Positions 16,200 to 22,434 of a DNA stretch of 27,076 nucleotides are shown piece by piece. The notes beneath the pieces are model-generated. The model saw only the letters and a program-made list of their open reading frames with translations. It had not been told where the DNA came from and ran no database searches. Each line of letters begins with the position of its first letter. Positions within the stretch are counted from its first letter, which is position 1. The DNA comes from a virus, in IMG/VR virus record IMGVR_UViG_3300013285_000062, positions 1 to 27,076 of that record, one strand, 5' to 3'. The position numbers and the translations under genes were made by a program.

Positions 16200-16212
16200 A
16201 CGTTATCTCCAA

Positions 16213-16863
16213 TTAGTAAGGCGCGTTGCCAAACTGGGTAAATACAGCCGAAACAGAGCCAGTTCCGCTATTTAAGGTAACTTTTGCCCATGTCGGAGAG
16301 TAAGTATAGTTCGTTTGTATTGAAGCGGTTGCTCCAACAGCAGACGGATCAGAACTATTCAGCCAAACAACTTGATACGGTAAAACAGGGCTTGTTGGGT
16401 CGGTTGGGTCCTGTAACGTCTGTTGTACAGTGTAATTAACTGTTCCGTTAATCGTACATTGAATTGCAGTCTGAGACAGTGCATACGAATCAAAACGAAC
16501 CCACATTGAAGATGCAATTGTCGTTGTCCCAATAGTCAATGAGCCTGCCGCAGAGGCACTGATTGTGATGGAAGTGACTGTTTTAAAATCAATGTTTGTA
16601 TAAACGGTATTAGCATTTGGACCAGTAATAACTTCAATCTGCTGCTGCCCGTTCCAGTCAGTACCAATAATCGTAAAAGACTTTGCGCTCTCGTTTGCAG
16701 TCGTTGTAATAAGGACGCGACGAGGCGTATCGAGTATAGCAACGCCACCAGAGACAAGTGAGCCATTGAGTGTTAAAGAGCCAGCAGAAGGCGTCTGAGA
16801 AAGGCAAATAGCATTTGCGCTTGCAGTCGCGAGTGGCCCAACGGTAACGGTAACTGGACGCAT
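16213..16863 (-). CDS. Conserved phage structural protein of the head-tail block (216 aa)
   Basis: AGGAAGGA lies 8 nt before the ATG. The protein (MRPVTVTVGPLATASANAIC, then LSQTPSAGSLTLNG) is rich in Thr, Ser and Val, with TPRRVLITTTANESAKSFTI, GTDWNGQQQIEVI and WVRFDSYAL. I recall the MRxVTVTVGPLA...SQTP..G.LTLNG...RR..I...GN pattern from a conserved protein just after the capsid genes in many phages. The function is unknown, probably a virion beta-domain protein. No signal or membrane segment. It starts the tail-proximal block after the terminator at 17191-17215. Confidence 0.7.
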   Translation of the reverse strand: MRPVTVTVGPLATASANAICLSQTPSAGSLTLNGSLVSGGVAILDTPRRVLITTTANESAKSFTIIGTDWNGQQQIEVITGPNANTVYTNIDFKTVTSITISASAAGSLTIGTTTIASSMWVRFDSYALSQTAIQCTINGTVNYTVQQTLQDPTDPTSPVLPYQVVWLNSSDPSAVGATASIQTNYTYSPTWAKVTLNSGTGSVSAVFTQFGNAPY

Positions 16864-16908
16864 TATATTATTCCTTCCTCAGTCGCAGAATGTCTTGATA
16901 GTAGCATT

Positions 16909-17178
16909 TCAGCATTTGACATCCCATCGTTTTAACGCAAGATTGATCCTACTATTTGGATCATGCGCTGTCTTTGCAGAAGTCAGCTTGTGCTTCATTC
17001 CGCACATTCGCGTTCTGAAGTTCTCTCGTCTCTGAGCAGCTTCTGAGCTATGCGACGCTTCTTCCGAAGTAACAGGCCTCTTAATATGATGGCCTTCGGC
17101 CCTCAGAGAGGCCCTACCTTTTTCATTAAGTCCGCCAGATGGCGACTTACCTTCTTTTCGAGTCCAAGCACCAGACAT
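16909..17178 (-). CDS. Small basic conserved phage protein, DUF6321-like (89 aa)
   Basis: I chose the ATG at 17178 (MSGAWTRKEGKSPSGGLNEK) because GAGG stands about 6 nt upstream; the longer frame would begin inside the terminator hairpin. AWTRKEGKSPSGGLNEKGRA, then RRENFRTRMCGMKHKLTSAK and DPNSRINLALKRW match, as I recall, the family DUF6321 of phage proteins (a WxRKEGKNPxGGLNxKGRxS head and a RMxGMKxKxTSxKTAxDPxSRIN tail). The function is not established. It is strongly basic, so nucleic-acid binding or capsid interaction is possible. It is the first gene after the second terminator. Confidence 0.78.
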   Translation of the reverse strand: MSGAWTRKEGKSPSGGLNEKGRASLRAEGHHIKRPVTSEEASHSSEAAQRRENFRTRMCGMKHKLTSAKTAHDPNSRINLALKRWDVKC

Positions 17179-17190
17179 AGGAACCTCAAG

Positions 17191-17215
17191 AAAAAATGGG
17201 GGCGCAGAGGCCCCC
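17191..17215 (-). terminator. Rho-independent terminator after the capsid block
   Basis: On the minus strand, stem GGGGGC / GCCCCC (17215-17210 with 17203-17198) has a 6-nt loop, followed by A and six T (17196-17191). A T run on the other side makes it partly symmetrical. No promoter is evident between it and the next gene 13 nt later, so downstream genes probably depend on read-through. Confidence 0.75.
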
Positions 17216-17241
17216 TTTTTGAGCAAGGCTTATGCTAGAGC

Positions 17242-17556
17242 TTACTCGTATTCCATCTCAATTCCGCGACCCTTCGGCGGCGTACCCTTACGGGCCGACG
17301 AGAATGGGTTGCCAGAATCGCAGGAACCTCCCGACTTACGTGGTTTGCGACCAGCGTGATGCTTGGCGTGCTCGCCATGAACCTTCATTCCATGCTTGCG
17401 CTTTGCACGGCCACCATGCTTCTTCTCTTCTGCCTCGCTAGCAATCTTGCTAGCATTCGTGCGATCTTCTGGGTTCATTCTGAGGTCCATTTCGGCCTCA
17501 TTCACTCCACCAGTATTACGGTGCTTACGACCGTGATGACCTTTATGACCTTTCAT
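17242..17556 (-). CDS. Small Lys/His-rich GG-motif protein (104 aa)
   Basis: AGGAG lies 7 nt before the ATG. The protein is highly basic and histidine-rich: MKGHKGHHGRKHRNTGGVNE, then KKHGGRAKRKHGMKVHGEHA and KHHAGRKPRKSGGS. The end (NPFSSARKGTPPKGRGIEME) looks conserved in my recollection of similar phage proteins. It has no membrane segment. The KHGG and RKxGG motifs recur in the basic protein encoded at 22435-24624, so the two may share a role. It sits directly after the capsid genes and before the terminator, which suggests high expression with the capsid. DNA condensation or packing inside the head is a possibility only. Confidence 0.68.
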   Translation of the reverse strand: MKGHKGHHGRKHRNTGGVNEAEMDLRMNPEDRTNASKIASEAEEKKHGGRAKRKHGMKVHGEHAKHHAGRKPRKSGGSCDSGNPFSSARKGTPPKGRGIEMEYE

Positions 17557-17570
17557 TGAAAACTCCTAAA

Positions 17571-18077
17571 TTAAGTGTACTGGCCGTTAGTAAAGCCGTT
17601 GACGCCCTGACAGTATGAAACCGCAACGATGTATCCACCAGCAGTTCCGCTCTGAGCACTCGCCTTGCAATAGATCTGAATATCCTGTGTAGAAGATGAA
17701 TTCAACCATGCAGGGACTAAAGAGGTAACAGAAACTGTCTGCTGACCAACGGCGCCAGAAATGCCCGTTGCCAATTCATTGCAAGCCGTGCTCGTTCCAA
17801 TGCTGATAGTCGCACTAGAATTTAAAACAGTCGTCACATACACATAAATGTCGGTGATGATGCTTTGAGCTGGGATTACAATACTCGTTGCAAAAGCAGT
17901 TGTGCTTTGTGGAATTGCGCTATTAACAACTCCATTCACTTCACTAAACTGAACCATGCTGACAAAGCCGACGTTCTGCGTTCCGCTACTACCGCCAGCT
18001 CCAGAAAGATTACCCGTGCCGTCGCTGTTAAGGACATTACCTGCTAACAGTGGCCCCGTAAAAACTGTTGATGACAT
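17571..18077 (-). CDS. Capsid decoration-like protein (168 aa)
   Basis: AGGAG lies 6 nt before the ATG. The protein MSSTVFTGPLLAGNVLNSDG, then GTQNVGFVSMVQFSEV, IVIPAQSIITDIYVYVTT, SSATISIGTSTACNELATGI and GGYIVAVSYCQG, fits a small beta-rich family found straight after the major capsid gene in many environmental phages (FxxGP-LA-N...G-V-M-Q...IPA-SxIxDIxVxVTT...IGTS...L). It probably decorates the head surface or forms part of the virion; I recall no experimental assignment. Confidence 0.65.
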   Translation of the reverse strand: MSSTVFTGPLLAGNVLNSDGTGNLSGAGGSSGTQNVGFVSMVQFSEVNGVVNSAIPQSTTAFATSIVIPAQSIITDIYVYVTTVLNSSATISIGTSTACNELATGISGAVGQQTVSVTSLVPAWLNSSSTQDIQIYCKASAQSGTAGGYIVAVSYCQGVNGFTNGQYT

Positions 18078-18094
18078 AGTTGTCTCCTAGGTTA

Positions 18095-18114
18095 GGCCCC
18101 CATTGCTGGGGGCC
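18095..18114 (-). other. Perfect 7-bp hairpin after the major capsid gene
   Basis: GGCCCCC and GGGGGCC flank a 6-nt loop in the gap after the major capsid stop codon. It is followed by TAACCTAGG, not a T run, so it is not a standard terminator. It could protect the 3' end of a processed capsid message or slow polymerase. Confidence 0.5.
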
Positions 18115-18122
18115 ATTCCGTA

Positions 18123-19037
18123 TTACGAGGTTGGGAACGAGCCGTAGATTGAGCGCCAGTTGTAGTAACCGAAGCTGTAACGCTCGTAGCCTTTAACCAA
18201 GAGGTTATCGGTCACGAAGTCAACCTGCATATCAGTTTCAAACTTCACACGCTCCATGTACGACAAGCCATCGATGTTCGTCAACAAGAACCAAGCATAC
18301 TGCGAGGTCAAGAAGTCGTTCACCATATACGACTCAGGCAGGCCACCGGCCGTGCTCATAATTGCGTTGACGTCATTGTCTGCAGTACCCGGACGCAGTT
18401 CAGTCTTCAAAAGACGAATTGCAACCGGCTCGAGCTGCGGAGGAACAACCAACTTACGAGCGCGTGCAAACACCTTGAGGCCTGCCTGATCCTTGAAGTT
18501 CGTGCGGACTGCGATCATCGCATTCAACAGCGTGGACTCGTTCAGATCAACTTGCGTTGCTGGCGTGTTAGCAACCGTCGCGCCATCAATCGGATGCGAT
18601 GTTGAGCAAAGTGCTACACCATCGCCACCGACGTTCGCGTTGTACGTCGTCGCCGTGTTAAGAATGTTCGCACCGTAGATTTCCTTGGTCTGCTGGAAAG
18701 ACTCAATAAGGCCAAGGTTTGACGGATGGAACTGACTCTTGTAGAGGTTGTCATCAATCGCTTTGCGCGTGATGGCGTAACCGAGAGCAATTTCAGCATG
18801 CTCTTGGTTATAGACATAACGCTCACCGGCGCCGTTGTCGAAGGAGGTCTGACCACCTTCAGTCTTCAACTGCGCCAAGCCGAGGTAACGCATTTCAGCG
18901 GTACGCTCAAGGGCAAGCTTTGAATCATGTTTCGTGAAGATCTTGTCGTACTGCGACGGGATCATCTCGTACTTGCCTTCTACACCCCGTAGGCCGGGGA
19001 GCAGAAGGTCTTTAATCGCACTAAGATTAACGGCCAT
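18123..19037 (-). CDS. Major capsid protein (304 aa)
   Basis: The sequence MAVNLSAIKDLLLPGLRGVE, then YDKIFTKHDSKLALERTAEM, GGQTSFDNGAGERYVYNQEH, EIALGYAITRKAIDDNLY, STSHPIDGATVANTP, LKVFARARKLVVPPQLEPVA and DNLLVKGYERYSFGYYNWRS, matches major capsid proteins with the HK97 fold related to the Mu gpT type. These have a long E-loop-like hairpin near residues 60-95 and the A-domain strands around LVVPP. Its length is normal for a capsid without a cleaved scaffold domain, consistent with the separate scaffold gene upstream. GGGGAG lies about 8 nt before the ATG. It is the second gene after the strong promoter. It forms the icosahedral shell. Confidence 0.9.
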   Translation of the reverse strand: MAVNLSAIKDLLLPGLRGVEGKYEMIPSQYDKIFTKHDSKLALERTAEMRYLGLAQLKTEGGQTSFDNGAGERYVYNQEHAEIALGYAITRKAIDDNLYKSQFHPSNLGLIESFQQTKEIYGANILNTATTYNANVGGDGVALCSTSHPIDGATVANTPATQVDLNESTLLNAMIAVRTNFKDQAGLKVFARARKLVVPPQLEPVAIRLLKTELRPGTADNDVNAIMSTAGGLPESYMVNDFLTSQYAWFLLTNIDGLSYMERVKFETDMQVDFVTDNLLVKGYERYSFGYYNWRSIYGSFPTS

Positions 19038-19051
19038 TTAAGTTACTCCCC

Positions 19052-19999
19052 TTAGATGCCAGCAAACTGCTTCAACATGGCATTGTTAAATGCCACGACG
19101 ATGCGGTTATAAGCGGTTGTATAGTCATTACCATTGACACTCTGAAGCGGCTGCGAGCCGTCAGGCGTGTAGTTGGCAAGGGCCACGATGCGGAACGGAA
19201 GCAATGGCTGATAACCACCCGGCGTAGTCAGTGTGTACTGATCAGCAAAGTAGGTTGAGAGGCCGCTTGCGGTATTGCCGTTCGTGCTTGCAGGAGAGGC
19301 GCCAGAAACGCTGTAGTTAAACCCGATGTTCTGGCCAATGCTGGCAAAGCCAACAGCGGACGAAGTCGTATTTGAGTTAGCGGTCTGCACAACAAACTGA
19401 GCTAATGGGTCGTTCACAACGTAAGCCGTTACGGCTGTGCTTGTGTTGGCGTCCGAACCGGGCCAGTAGTTGCTCCATGTGGTGCGCTTCTGGGCGACCG
19501 AAAGGTACTTGCAGCCAACGAACACGCCAGCAACAGGAACATACACAATCGACGTACCAGCAGTGTATGTGCTGCTGAATGTGCCTGTAGGTGCCGTGAA
19601 CTTGATGGTCGTTGTCGTTGAGTCGGTAACGGTAAAGTTACCAATGAACGCGCCGCCAGTTGCAAACGAACTTGCGCCAGTGATGGAAAGGACCGAACCA
19701 ACTGGAGGAGCCCAAGCGTTGGGGCTCGTTGGAACGCCGCTGGTGATCGCGGTGATGGTTGCCGTAGCAACGCCTGACGCAAACGAGATGGCGCTGATGA
19801 CGACAGTAACAGGCGAATATGCCTGCGTGACGTACCCTGTGCCAACACCAGTCGTGCTAGCAGCTTGTGCTACGGGGTCACCAAAGAATATAGGTGTCGT
19901 GTTAGACGACGAAATCGCCATTTGAACCTGTTCGTACGTAGGTGACGAACCGGTTCCTGAATACTGACTAAAACCGAACGGCGCACTTGTATTCGCCAT
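19052..19999 (-). CDS. Capsid-associated virion protein with inserted beta module (315 aa)
   Basis: AAGGAG lies 8 nt before the ATG. The head MANTSAPFGFSQYSGTGSSP, then FFGDPVAQ, and the later VAGVFVGCKYLSVAQKRTTW, SNYWPG, VVNDPLAQFVVQTAN and GFASIGQNIGFNYS, fit a conserved protein encoded beside the capsid gene in many phages (MANTxAPFGFRxY...FGDPV...GVFxGCKY...YWPG...VxDDPxxxFxVQ...IGxN). It is probably a decoration or minor head protein. Residues about 64-155 are a Thr/Ser-rich beta module (VGSVLSITGASSFATGGAFI, STTTTIKFTAPTG) that appears inserted between FGDPV and GVFVGCKY. Confidence 0.72.
   Translation of the reverse strand: MANTSAPFGFSQYSGTGSSPTYEQVQMAISSSNTTPIFFGDPVAQAASTTGVGTGYVTQAYSPVTVVISAISFASGVATATITAITSGVPTSPNAWAPPVGSVLSITGASSFATGGAFIGNFTVTDSTTTTIKFTAPTGTFSSTYTAGTSIVYVPVAGVFVGCKYLSVAQKRTTWSNYWPGSDANTSTAVTAYVVNDPLAQFVVQTANSNTTSSAVGFASIGQNIGFNYSVSGASPASTNGNTASGLSTYFADQYTLTTPGGYQPLLPFRIVALANYTPDGSQPLQSVNGNDYTTAYNRIVVAFNNAMLKQFAGI
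19535..19810 (-). repeat. B-like module inserted in the capsid-associated protein
   Basis: Residues 64-155 read ISAISFASGVATA, then PPVGSVLSITGAS, GAFIGNFTVTDSTTTTIKF. The order (SFA..., VGSxxxIxGA, GxFxVTxSTTTTIxF) follows that of the fibre B modules, but it is longer and looser. Confidence 0.5.
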
Positions 20000-20007
20000 G
20001 ACGGATT

Positions 20008-20022
20008 CTCCTTTTTCAGGAG
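20008..20022 (-). promoter_or_regulatory. Hairpin covering the Shine-Dalgarno of the first capsid-block gene
   Basis: On the minus strand CTCCT (20022-20018) pairs with AGGAG (20012-20008) across a GAAAA loop. AGGAG is the ribosome site of the gene starting at 19999. The stem is only 5 bp, so the block would be partial. A role in delaying or tuning capsid translation is inference. Confidence 0.4.
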
Positions 20023-20099
20023 GCCATCATCGCGCGCCGGGGCGATTTAGACCGGGGGTAAACCAATTTCCCTACACGCCGGGTGAGGGGTTAAAAATA

Positions 20100-20127
20100 C
20101 TTATACGCTTGTTTTTTTAAATGTCAA
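20100..20127 (-). promoter_or_regulatory. Sigma70-type promoter for the capsid block
   Basis: Minus strand TTGACA (20127-20122), a 16-nt A-rich spacer, then TATAAG (20105-20100). It matches the consensus at 11 of 12 positions and stands between the upstream terminator and the first capsid-block gene, leaving a leader of roughly 90 nt. The interval 20000-20141 holds no gene; it contains this promoter and the leader. Confidence 0.78.
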
Positions 20128-20141
20128 CTATTTGCAAATAT

Positions 20142-20163
20142 AAAAACGGCCCCGAAGGGCCGT
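20142..20163 (-). terminator. Strong rho-independent terminator with UUCG loop
   Basis: Minus strand ACGGCCC, TTCG loop, GGGCCGT, then a T run (20163-20142). The 7-bp GC-rich stem capped by the stable UUCG tetraloop is a textbook intrinsic terminator. It ends the scaffold transcript 14 nt before the promoter's -35 box. Confidence 0.9.
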
Positions 20164-20190
20164 GACAAGGAACACAACTCAAAAACAAGT

Positions 20191-20850
20191 TTAATCTTTA
20201 GGAATTGGAATAGCTTCATATGATTTTCCAATCTTAACGAGCGGAGCATCTTTGTTGTTTCGACCAAACTGGCCGTCTGGAGCCGAATTAAGTTGCGCTT
20301 CTTTCTGGCGGATCTGATTACGAGCCTTTTTAAGTTCAATTTGACGCGCTTCGTCGCTCAGTTCCTTCGGTCGCTCCATCAAGACCATCCCTTTGCGCTC
20401 AATAGAAGCATATTTAGCCCCTTCTGGCATGTAGCGAGGATGGCGCGAAGCAGGCACAGGCTCCCAACCCATGCGAGCTAATTGAACCTGATAAGCAGGG
20501 TCTTCTTGGCCTAAGACTGTCTTACGCTTCCATTCGTAAGTCCATCCATCAGGTATTTCGCTTAAGTCAATATAAAAATCGTCTGGACCTTCATCCATGT
20601 TACCAACATGGTTACGGATTTCAGCAGCGCGGCGCGCAGCTCGAGTCCTTGGGTCTTCTTCACGCATTGTTGGACGCATTTCAGGCCTCACTTCGGCTCG
20701 AGTAAAATCAATATCGGCCATGATCGGAGGTAATACAGGGGTTGGTTCTGTTGCCGGCGCTTCCGTTTCTGCAGCCTTATCCTTTGATAACAAAGGAGGA
20801 CGACCGCGTTTACGAGATTTTAAAGTGACATTTGATGACGTAAGTTCCAT
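20191..20850 (-). CDS. Conserved phage protein with AT-hook-like N-terminus (219 aa)
   Basis: AAGGA lies 8 nt before the ATG and overlaps the stop codon of the scaffold-like gene. Near the N-terminus KSRKRGRPPLLSK is a good AT-hook core (GRP with basic flanks), a motif that binds the minor groove of AT-rich DNA. A Pro/Glu-rich linker follows, then DPRTRAARRAAEIRNH, IPDGWTYEWKRKTVLGQEDP, LARMGWEPVPASRHPRYMPE and GMVLMERPKELSDEARQIEL. I recall the block GWxYEWKRxxVxGxED...GWxPVPAxRHP...GxVLMERPKE from a conserved family beside phage capsid genes, function unknown. A DNA-contact role during packaging is inference from the hook. Confidence 0.75.
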   Translation of the reverse strand: MELTSSNVTLKSRKRGRPPLLSKDKAAETEAPATEPTPVLPPIMADIDFTRAEVRPEMRPTMREEDPRTRAARRAAEIRNHVGNMDEGPDDFYIDLSEIPDGWTYEWKRKTVLGQEDPAYQVQLARMGWEPVPASRHPRYMPEGAKYASIERKGMVLMERPKELSDEARQIELKKARNQIRQKEAQLNSAPDGQFGRNNKDAPLVKIGKSYEAIPIPKD

Positions 20851-20861
20851 TTAATTAATCC

Positions 20862-21767
20862 TTAATTGAGTTTGCCTTCGCGTTGTAGCGCGAGCTTGTT
20901 TTTAGCGTAATCCTGATCGGTCATACCCATCATAGATGCCATTTCACGCTCTGCAGAGGTTAGCCTGACCGTATTTGGCCGTGCTCCGGTACCATTACCG
21001 CTGCGGCTTACGGGTGCCGCAGGAGGAGAAGAGCGTTTTTGCGTTGGTTTAGCAGAAGATGACATTGGATCTTCTACCGCTGTCTGCGAATCGTTGCGAT
21101 TAATACGTAAAGTGCTCTCAATTGCAGCAAAGTAATCATCGCTGTCAAAAGGAATACCGTCTGCAGCAGCTAGATTGTGCGCCGCAATCATTTTTTGATA
21201 CATGCGCTGATCTGTTACGCACTGCGGATTGCGTCGGACCCACTCAGCAGAGCGCGGAGAAAGTTGAGAAGCAAGCGCCTCAACTGGATCTGACGGCATG
21301 GCCCTCGGAGCAGACTGCTTTGGCGTATTTTCAAGAGCTTCTTTTCCCTGCTTAAGCTGCAAGAGCTTGGCTGCATTGGTTGCCATTTCATGCTGTATTT
21401 CAGAAGCCCTGTCGTAATCATTAATTGACATTGCTTCGCGATAATGCGATTTCAGAATATCGTTTGTTTGGTTCATTGTCGCAATTGCATTGTTAACAAG
21501 ATGCAAATTGCTGTCTTGAACCTCATTTTTTGCTTTAAAGGCACTTTCATTTGCCTGTTGGGCACGTTTTTCAGCCTCAATACGCGCATACCTTTCGCTC
21601 TCAAGTTGCGCTTTAAGTGCTTCTAAGCCTTCATCAATATCAACAACTTTATTGCGAGATGGTTCTACGACTTCATCAGCCTTAACAATCTCAACATCAT
21701 CTGGCTTGTCATCTTTCTTATCTAAATCTTCAATAGAAAAATCAATCTGTTCTGGTGCGTCTGCCAT
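20862..21767 (-). CDS. Capsid scaffolding-like protein (301 aa)
   Basis: I chose the ATG at 21767 (MADAPEQIDFSIEDLDKKDD) because AAGGAG lies 6-7 nt upstream; a start at 21827 would overlap the co-chaperonin gene by 50 nt without a ribosome site. The protein has an acidic N-terminus (about 1-45), a long coiled-coil region (LEALKAQLESERYARIEAEK, about 48-145), a linker rich in Pro, Ser and Lys, and a basic helical C-terminus (TSAEREMASMMGMTDQDYAK). That layout is typical of phage scaffolding proteins, whose C-terminal helix binds the capsid protein during procapsid assembly. It lies two genes upstream of the capsid block. Confidence 0.72.
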   Translation of the reverse strand: MADAPEQIDFSIEDLDKKDDKPDDVEIVKADEVVEPSRNKVVDIDEGLEALKAQLESERYARIEAEKRAQQANESAFKAKNEVQDSNLHLVNNAIATMNQTNDILKSHYREAMSINDYDRASEIQHEMATNAAKLLQLKQGKEALENTPKQSAPRAMPSDPVEALASQLSPRSAEWVRRNPQCVTDQRMYQKMIAAHNLAAADGIPFDSDDYFAAIESTLRINRNDSQTAVEDPMSSSAKPTQKRSSPPAAPVSRSGNGTGARPNTVRLTSAEREMASMMGMTDQDYAKNKLALQREGKLN

Positions 21768-21777
21768 AATAATCTCC

Positions 21778-22170
21778 TTACCATACCTGATCGGGGTGTT
21801 GGATTCGCCCTTTAATGTTCGTATCATCTAAAATGCGGCATAGAATTCCATGAACGGTAATTCCCCATCCGTCTGATGGTCGAAAGACAACCCAGTCGCC
21901 GACTGAGATATTCATTTCTTTAAACCATTGCTGGCTTGAATCAATAAACGCATCTGGGCCTTTCTTTAAAACAAGACCAACCTTTGATTGCGTTTTGTCT
22001 TCACTTAAGTGTTGATCTGGTAAATAAAGACCACTCTTGGTTTTTTCTGGGCGCATGTAAACGGCGCACAGAATTTGATTGTTATAAATCTCAATACTGC
22101 TGATATCACCAAGTTCTTTCTGTATAGCTTTCTTTGGATCTACATCGTGTTCCATAACCATATAAGGCAT
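21778..22170 (-). CDS. Phage GroES-like co-chaperonin (130 aa)
   Basis: The chaperonin-10 pattern is clear. A first strand IEIYNNQILCAVYMRPEKTK is followed by a loop (about 42-63) whose SGLYLP matches the GG-hydrophobic tripeptide that docks on GroEL. Then come KVGLVLKKGPDAF and the VGDWVVFRPSDGW strand pair, and ILCRILDDTNIKGRI at the end. Phage co-chaperonins such as T4 gp31 replace host GroES so that the host GroEL can fold the capsid protein. GGAG lies 6 nt before the ATG. It directly precedes the scaffold-like gene, so the capsid client is likely encoded next door. The first about 22 residues precede the usual Cpn10 start and look like a phage-specific extension. Confidence 0.85.
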   Translation of the reverse strand: MPYMVMEHDVDPKKAIQKELGDISSIEIYNNQILCAVYMRPEKTKSGLYLPDQHLSEDKTQSKVGLVLKKGPDAFIDSSQQWFKEMNISVGDWVVFRPSDGWGITVHGILCRILDDTNIKGRIQHPDQVW

Positions 22171-22181
22171 TTTTATCTCCG

Positions 22182-22382
22182 TTATTTCTGACTCAAAATA
22201 CTATTTGACTCGTCACAAGCTTCTATTGCCCATAACAAGCCTTTAATCCTGCCAACTTGGTGTTTGTAGTCTGCATAATCAACAACGCTAAGGCCATTTG
22301 ATAGATTTTCTTTCAAGCGTTCAATTTCAGTACCAATCAGTTTTTTCAATTCAATTTCAAAAGCATTTTGATAATTTAACAT
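22182..22382 (-). CDS. Small helical phage protein (66 aa)
   Basis: GAGG lies just before the ATG. The product MLNYQNAFEIELKKLIGTEI, then ERLKENLSNGLSVVDYADYK and HQVGRIKGLLWAIEACDE, is two helices. The DYADYKxxVGxIxGLxxAI core is a common small phage motif of unknown function found beside head-assembly genes. It is 11 nt upstream of the co-chaperonin gene and follows a long hairpin. It could be a small assembly cofactor; nothing in the sequence fixes its job. Confidence 0.7.
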   Translation of the reverse strand: MLNYQNAFEIELKKLIGTEIERLKENLSNGLSVVDYADYKHQVGRIKGLLWAIEACDESNSILSQK

Positions 22383-22397
22383 ATTTTCCTCATAAAG

Positions 22398-22429
22398 AAC
22401 GGGCGGTTAGGTAATCCCAACCGCCCGTT
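22398..22429 (-). terminator. Long hairpin, terminator-like with weak U tract
   Basis: Perfect 11-bp arms AACGGGCGGTT and AACCGCCCGTT enclose a 10-nt loop; the minus strand then reads CTTTATG. The stem is strong but the T run is short, so it may be a partial terminator or a transcript-stabilising stem between the basic GG protein gene and the co-chaperonin genes. I see no promoter before the next gene, which favours read-through. Confidence 0.6.
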
Positions 22430-22434
22430 AGCAC

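Noticed and set aside
17179-17226. Longer start for the 89-residue gene (MLKKGASAPPFFLEVP)
   Set aside because: The extension is translated from the terminator hairpin and T run, and the internal ATG at 17178 has a good GAGG site and the family N-terminus.
18095-18114. Hairpin after the capsid gene as a terminator
   Set aside because: The stem is perfect but no T run follows, and the next gene has a ribosome site right after; listed only as a hairpin.
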